64,000 bases of DNA from Rhyacophila brunnea (taxonomy: Eukaryota; Arthropoda; Insecta; Trichoptera; Rhyacophilidae), in NCBI GenBank assembly GCA_022495005.1, contig JAGYXB010001606.1:186001-250000 (forward strand), given 5' to 3'. The translations under genes were made by a program, and so were the position numbers. This document shows, one piece after another, positions 57,840-64,000 of this stretch; the stretch's first letter is position 1; every line of letters starts with the position of its first letter. The notes below the pieces were generated by a model. That model was not told the origin of the DNA. It made no database searches and saw only the letters and a list, made by a program, of their open reading frames with translations.

Positions 57840-58499
57840 GCTTTATTCTTGAATTAGGCAAAATATCTGCCGAGTGCGTGAATTCGGCAGTAATTTTTCT
57901 GCCTAGTTCATGCATTGGGCAAATTAGATAGTAGCACTAGCTAGTAGCAGTAGTGGTGTTTTTTGCAACTAACTAAAACAAATGTGTCAAATGCTCATGC
58001 ATTGGTCAAAATATAGGGTCGCGCTACGGTGGTGTTTTTTGCTACTAATCAATCTAACCAAATGTGTCAAACGTCATTGATGATATAAAAATATACCAAT
58101 CAATAACTACAATGTCGCTCATATCCATTTACTATGCCCAAAAAAGATCTAGAACTATAATATTATGATAACGGAAGAATTTTATTAAAAGGTATTTTCG
58201 TGATTTGATTCGTGTTTGGGTCTCAGGCAATGGTCGATTGTTTGTTTGTGATAGTATGATTTGATAGTTTGTTGACACTTGTTAGCTAACCTCAAAATGA
58301 ACATTCAGTTGAATTCAGAATTAAAAAACTTAACCTAACCTAACCTAACAATAACAATATTATATTATGTCCAATTATAACTAATAAAACCATCCGTATT
58401 AAATTTACTTTTTCTACTGTCATGTTGACAGTTTAAGAATTCCATACCCTGCCAAATTCACGCACTCGGCAGATAAATTGCCTAATTCATGAATAATGC
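57840..58499. mobile_element. Inverted-repeat element, MULE-like, 660 bp
   Basis: Inverted repeats of about 46 bp (TGAATTAGGCAAAATATCTG outward to GC). Flanks AAGCCCGTT (57831-57839) and AATCCCGTT (58500-58508) match at 8 of 9. A 9-bp TSD suggests Mutator type. A further degraded end-like copy follows at 58511-58580. It contains three CCTAA repeats near 58331-58350. Confidence 0.75.
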
Positions 58500-58508
58500 A
58501 ATCCCGTT

Positions 58509-60813
58509 GTCCTATTCATGAATTAGTCAAAATATTGCCGATTTCGTGTAATACGCAATTTCACACATTCGGTGTATCATATACATAGAAGTTTCACATA
58601 ACGCCCAGACACTCATCATCGTGATAATACCAACTAACACCTGGCTTATGGTTGAAAGTACTTATTAGTCTGATCAAATAATAACAATTCGCTATTTCTG
58701 CATGGTTTAAAAATAATTAAAAAATTTATACCATGCACCCTTTCTGTGACAGTGATCTTGTTATTGTGTTTATATACACGCAGTTAGTTCACTGGGGTGT
58801 AACAATGACGTGCCATTAGAATGCTTCTTTATAGGAAGTAAAACAGTCATTTTGGTTACCGAAGATCGTCATAACTGTCATTAGATCATCCTTCATTGCA
58901 TTTTATGGTTTTATGTGTCGGATTTATTGAAAGTCATATTATAATGAAATGTATCACTTTGTGTGATGTGTTTTAGTATTATTATACTTGTGTTATTATT
59001 GTCAATAGCTTATATATAGAAATTCATTTACTAAAATATCAGAGTAGATACGAAGCAGTGGCGTGCAGTATATAGATATTGTAGGTCAGTGGCGAAGGGT
59101 GGATGTATATCCTTCGTAAATAATGCACACTAAACTATGGCAGTCATTCACGTTTGTTTTCATTGAACTAAAACTACTTTTTTCGCCCTGTTACGACCCA
59201 GCATTGAGGCATAGGGCAAGCACAAGTTTGCGCTACTTCCCTCGATCCAAAGCCAACTTTTGCGCCTATCGCCATTCCATACCTGCAGCGGGTAGATCGC
59301 TTTTGAAGCACCGCTGCAAGGTGAGGGAGGGCAGGGCACGACCATGGAGCCCTTGAGGCTGTGCCACAAGGGTACAAAGTGTCGCACTCTTTGGCGGCTA
59401 AAAATATACTAAATACCATACTAAAACCGCTAGCCAACATTATAATGCAATTCGATAACCATTTCATTTAACAACTACTAGTTTAAATTGTCGTAATTTA
59501 GTAAGATGCTCGTAGCTTAATTGGAATAGAATACTGGCGCGAATCCAGCAGATAGAGGTTCAAGTCCCGTCAGGTTTCATACTTTTATTCTACAAAATGA
59601 TTTTTTATAGTTTGTGTATGCATGAGATGTTTTCAAATTTTGTATATTCAATATATAGAATGTTACATTCTAAAATCTTTGAATAAAAAAAAAATAGTTT
59701 ATTTAAAAAAATATTCGTTTATCAATAAAATATCTAAAAATTTGCTACTAAACTATACATAATTTTAGATATTATATTATAATACATTTTTTAGAGAGAT
59801 TATGGTTTGGAGTAGACAGGGTTTATTGAATTTAAAAAAAGTATGTGCAGTTATGTGGTTACCAGTCGATCTTTGGCAGTCAATATAAATATCTAGGTTT
59901 ACGAAAATTTCCAAGTGGCAAAGGTGCCACGTGAATCCGTTACTCAGATAAAGTAGTATTTTATTGACAAAATTAACCTAAATCATTATGATTAAGGTGT
60001 ACCACGCAAACGCATGTTCAATTAAATAATTAATACGATATTTTATACACATTTTTACTGAAGGTAATACATCGATGTCTAACATTGACACCTCGTATTT
60101 GACATTCAATATTTTTCACAGGGCGTGTTAAAATATTAAATAAAATCAAGTAATCAAATTAAATAAATACAAAAATACAGTTATAAAATTGAACTACCTA
60201 TATTATTTTTGCACTAACCGATTTTTTTCAAATTTATATCATTTAATAGTGTTTGTATAATATTTTAACTACCCCCTGTCAAAAATATTGAATGTCAGAT
60301 ACGAGGTATCAATGCTAGAACATCGACATAACTAAATAATATTTATACGGAAATAATAATAAAACAAAAAAGCACAACTCTAAACAGATACGATAACATT
60401 TAAATTTACAGTACAGAACTGTTTGTGATTTAATTCTAGCATTTAAGAGCATTCGAATACGGAAATATAATTGATTTTATAAAATGCGTAAGTACACCAA
60501 ATAATAATTTATTGTGAACACAAATATTATCTTCCCTACTATTAATTACTCTCAATGGAAAATGAATGATTAATTTATATATTTTAAAGTCAGTGAAGCT
60601 TGAACTATCTATCGTTAATAATAACTATGCTGGGGATCATTGATATCAATATAATAATATCACTTATAATTGGAGCAATCCTGTAGAATTGTTTTGGAAA
60701 CATTATAGTATAATAAATAATATTATAGTATCTACTTATTTATTTTCTGAATTATCAAACTACATGACACGTGCTATAGAATAAACTACAATAATAATAC
60801 TTCATATGCGAGT
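58509..60813. other. Intergenic, no gene recognised
   Basis: 59040-59400 is clearly GC-richer (starts CAGTGGCGTG) and may be part of an unknown repeat. The rest is AT-rich. Confidence 0.35.
59506..59578 (+). other. tRNA-like sequence
   Basis: TAGCTTAATTGG resembles an A box and AGGTTCAAGTCCC a B box; a 4-bp anticodon stem CTGG/CCAG can form. The acceptor stem does not pair, so it is more likely a tRNA relic or SINE head than a working gene. Confidence 0.3.
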
Positions 60814-60966
60814 ATAGGTAAATCGTTTTACAGTGGCACCATGGGTACGGCAAATACGGCTTGCTGTGTAGTGGTATTGTTTGCTAGCATTGAAACAGGC
60901 ATTGTCGCAAGCAATTCAATACACCCGCGAATCGCCTATGGTGCCACTGTAGAACGATTTACCTAT
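60814..60966. mobile_element. Tiny inverted-repeat element, 153 bp
   Basis: 29-bp inverted repeats (ATAGGTAAATCG, CAGTGGCACCAT) with one mismatch at 60814-60842 and 60938-60966. TATA at both ends suggests TA insertion (mariner-type). It directly abuts a SINE head. Confidence 0.75.
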
Positions 60967-61185
60967 AACGCCCGCGATGGCCGAGTGGTAACGTACCCGC
61001 TTGGTAAGCCGAGGGTTTCGGGGTCAAATTCTGGGTCTGGCAAAATTCACATATTGTTTTTCAATGTATGTTTGATTCTAGAGCATGGACATAATAGGTT
61101 GAGCAAGTGGTTAGCATCCATTTCTCGTAAAAAAAATGTTACGAAACCTCTTCGTGAAATGGCCAAGATCTACATCGAATTATAG
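60967..61185 (+). mobile_element. tRNA-derived SINE, family 1 (head well kept)
   Basis: The A box TGGCCGAGTGG is at 60978-60988, the B-box-like GGGTCAAATTC at 61021-61031, then CAAAATTCACATATTG and GGTTGAGCAAGTGGTTAGCA. The head resembles a serine or leucine tRNA. Confidence 0.8.
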
Positions 61186-61609
61186 AACCATTAATAATAA
61201 TAATAATGTGAGTAAATGTGGCTTGGTGTGGGAATTGCCATTTGATAGTAAAAAAATGGTATAGTGGACATGTTTAATATTTGTTTTGGTAATACATGGA
61301 ATATATGACTATTGTTGGTCAAATAATAAATAAATCATAACGCTTACCTTGCCCACTTCACACGCAAGTTTGTATATGATTAAATAATATTTTTTAGATA
61401 TGTACTGGGAAAAACAATGATCAGAGAAAATATGTTTTAAAAAATCTCTGGGCGCTTAAATTGTTCCTATAGGTTTTAAAATTCGTAGAAATCAATAAAC
61501 AAAAATACGTTTTAAAAATGACACTTTCTGACATTAGAGAATAAATTGTCAGATAAACGTAATTCGTATGGAAGTGACAGAAAATGTGATAGGTAATCTT
61601 CTATAAAAG
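61186..61609. other. Intergenic, no gene recognised
   Basis: AT-rich; nothing supported. Confidence 0.4.
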
Positions 61610-62509
61610 TAATTACAAGATAAAAATAACTTTTTATATACCACGTTTTTAAATTTTCTGTTAAATCATATAAACTTGACAATTCTATGTTTTAATAAAT
61701 ACTTTTATTTGTAATTGATAGAAATACTGAATACATATTATAGAATACTGAAATGTCATTTTGACATTTCATATTGATTTCCATAGTAACGCACGTATAT
61801 ATTAATAATTTTGTTGCTAGGATTGGACACACAAGAAAAAGTGTGTACTGGACAAACAAGAATACAAGCTAATAAAAATGTGGTAATATTATGTAAGTGA
61901 AAAGTATACAAGTGACAGTATTTGCGACCTTCGTTTGTTTTTATTAAATCTTGTATAAAAAATGAGTGGATATCAAAATATGCGTTTTGAATTTGGAATA
62001 GTTGGTTTGCACACATCGACACTTTCAGGTTTATTACCACGTTTTTATTAGCTCGTATTCTTGTGTGTCCAGTACATTTTTTTTCTTGTTTGTCCAAGAT
62101 TTGTATTGGACGATTGAAGATTTTTAACTAACTTCCCGACTAGCTAGACATTTGAAACTTTTAGAATATATCAGAACACGACGACAATGCATTATTTTAA
62201 TAGCTTTAGCCATTGTTAAGCAGAATTGAATTCATTTTCAGTTAATTCTGTTTTGTATGGAAAGTTACTATTGTCGGTTGCTAAGGGGTCCTAGCAACTA
62301 AATTATCAGTAATATATACGTGCGTTACTATGGAAATCAATATGAAATGTCAAAATGACATTTCGATATTTTATAATATTTATTCAGTATTTCTATCAAG
62401 TATAATAAAAAGTTTTTATTAAGACATAGAATTGTCAAGTTTATATGATTCAACAGGAAATTTAAAAACGTGGTATATAAAAAGTTCTTTTTATCTTGTA
62501 ATTATTTTA
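61610..62509. mobile_element. Giant-palindrome element, about 900 bp
   Basis: Left arm about 61610-61885 and right arm about 62032-62509 are reverse complements over most of their length (ATTACAAGATAAAAA ends, GAAATGTCATTTTGACATTTC, GTTGCTAGGA, ACAAACAAGAA). The right arm has an extra segment (about 62100-62296) not matched on the left. Half copies lie at 6450-6935 and 17650-18067. No coding frame is convincing. Confidence 0.85.
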
Positions 62510-63282
62510 GCAGTACCTACAGTATTATGACCCAAAAATAAAATTGTATTAAATACAGTAATAAATATTATGTAGCTGGTCTAAATACAAATTTCCAATA
62601 TACTTACATATTATATATATTTTTTGAAGCAATCCTTAAGCCTTAAAGTAAACAGTAACTGAGTAACTACACACGACAATTCAGTTACGAATTTGCTAGA
62701 GCGCTGTTAGAAGTTAGAACCATAAGTTTGGTTCCGGGTTCGGGTTCTTTGAAAAAGTTGAATAGTGTTCGGTTCCATCAAATAAAAACCCGAATCCCTT
62801 TCGTTAATGGATTTAGTTCCAATTCTTTAAAAATTTACATAATTCCTACGCAATATAAAAACTCAAAATATAATTGTGTTTATTTTATTTTTACAAAACA
62901 TATTGCATACGTAGAGTATTACGATATAATTATTTATTATAAAGATGTAGGCATTTTCAATGACGTGCTATGTATTTTGTATTCGAAATTTTATTTTTCT
63001 GAATCAAAATGTACTTATGTTTTATTGTTATTATTATTAATATTATAATTATTATTATTATACAAACTCTCTTCTTCTGTCTTATGGGGGTAATATTTGT
63101 TATAATGTACATCTAATGTTGTGAACGTCTTGAATTTAGATTTGTTATGTCCACAATGCGTTTTTTTTTTTAAATAAATAAATAATATTGACACCACGTT
63201 TTGTAGTAACTCAAACAAAATTTTGTAAAACATAATGCCAGAATGTATTTGGAATAACTGACTCTAGGATAATAATTTGATG
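62510..63282. other. Intergenic, no gene recognised
   Basis: 62708-62830 has repeated GGTTCCGGGTTC-like motifs that may mark the end of another element; no partner was fixed. Confidence 0.35.
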
Positions 63283-63290
63283 ACTATTAT

Positions 63291-63759
63291 CAATGACATT
63301 ATTAATGGACGACGCACTCAGCACAGTAGCTAGCAAGTAAATTCAAACGTAACATTCGCACGTGCATAGGTAGACGTCACGCAATATCCATTATGCGATG
63401 TCACGCATCGGGAATTTATAGCAATATCACCTTTATTGTAATGGCGTTAGAACAGTGTTTCTAGTATCAATGTTCGTTTGAGCGAACCATTCGGCAGACC
63501 CGACATGAGGCATCGAGAATTTATAGCAATATCACCTTTATTGTAATGGCGTTAGAACAATGTTTCTAGTGGCATTGTTAATTTGAGCGAAATCCGTTTG
63601 AATCGAACTATTTGGCAGACCCGACAAAAAGCATCGGGAATTTATAGCAATATCGCCTTTATTGTAATGGCGTTAGAACATATTATGCCATTCGGCAGAC
63701 CCGACAAAAAAGTGAGTGTCATTTTTTTTCCAGATGCTTCGTCCATATTAATGTCATTG
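63291..63759. mobile_element. hAT-like element with internal tandem units, three-unit copy
   Basis: Ends CAATGACATTATTAATGG and AATGTCATTG, with a perfect 8-bp duplication ACTATTAT at 63283-63290 and 63760-63767. Three tandem units of about 110-120 bp (63406 onward) share GGAATTTATAGCAATATC, CCTTTATTGTAATGGCG, TTAGAACA and TCGGCAGACCCGACA. Confidence 0.9.
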
Positions 63760-63767
63760 ACTATTAT

Positions 63768-64000
63768 AGATAATTGAACAATAGAACCCGTTAAATTTTA
63801 AAAGGTATCAATTCGTGATTCTTAAAGTTTTGAATCGTGGGTTTTGATTCCAAATTAATTAAGGGAATCTCAGTGTTCCATGGTTTGGTACTGTTTCCAT
63901 TTACGACTTTTTTTAAAAAGTTTTTACGTGCATGCGTACGTGAAAAATGTTTTTCCGGATTTCTGAACGATTACGTATGTACAAAATGTTATTAATAACA
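63768..64000. other. Intergenic, no gene recognised
   Basis: Window end; nothing supported. Confidence 0.4.

Noticed and set aside
58331..58350. CCTAA repeats as telomere sequence
   Set aside because: Only three units inside a mobile element; too short to mean a telomere.
61756..62097. 113-codon minus-strand frame in the giant palindrome
   Set aside because: It lies across the palindrome arms and loop, so the frame is a by-product of the inverted repeat.
63291..63759. CRISPR-like array
   Set aside because: Units are about 115 bp with no short repeat-spacer pattern, and ends plus an 8-bp duplication define a mobile element.

Overview
The window looks like AT-rich, intron-containing nuclear DNA of an insect. 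I favour Lepidoptera: interspersed motifs such as GTAGGTAGGTACCTACC (near 43858) and many small TTAA- and 8-bp-TSD elements are typical of moth genomes as I know them. The order is an inference, not proven. There are no operons, bacterial features or CRISPR arrays.

One gene is clear. An alkaline phosphatase (ALP) runs on the minus strand from 50591 down to 35844. It has six recognisable coding exons with consensus splice sites and consistent phases, giving 504 visible residues. The N-terminal signal-peptide exon lies further 5' (coordinate above 50591) and was not identified. Its long introns hold many inserted repeats: a Tigger/pogo-like element, a 1.93-kb inverted-repeat element with a nested tRNA-like repeat, an inverted duplication of that same repeat, a TTAA element, and tRNA-derived SINEs.

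The only other host-gene-like coding piece is a MADF-domain exon at 13714-14056 (+). It has a consensus donor but a probable one-base frameshift in an A run.

The rest is intergenic or intronic DNA dominated by non-autonomous mobile elements. Many can be delimited by target-site duplications (TSDs): hAT-like elements with 8-bp TSDs (4243-5296, 14639-15281, 15308-15514, 28572-29067, 31293-31954, 53485-54020), a pair with internal tandem units (23591-23955 and 63291-63759), a Harbinger-like element with TTA TSD (29170-29478), a MULE-like element with 9-bp repeats (57840-58499), two TTAA families, a CpG-rich family in three copies, and a family that is one giant palindrome (61610-62509). Three tRNA-like SINE or SINE-like families and several 5'-truncated LINE fragments are also present.

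The most unusual items are the internally tandem element family with two versus three units, the ~102-bp near-perfect hairpin at 56447-56660, the ~900-bp palindrome, the CpG-rich three-copy family, and an ALP that keeps every catalytic residue but ends without a hydrophobic GPI-anchor tail. I found no convincing new multi-gene system. All family assignments of repeats come from ends, TSDs and a few protein motifs read by eye.
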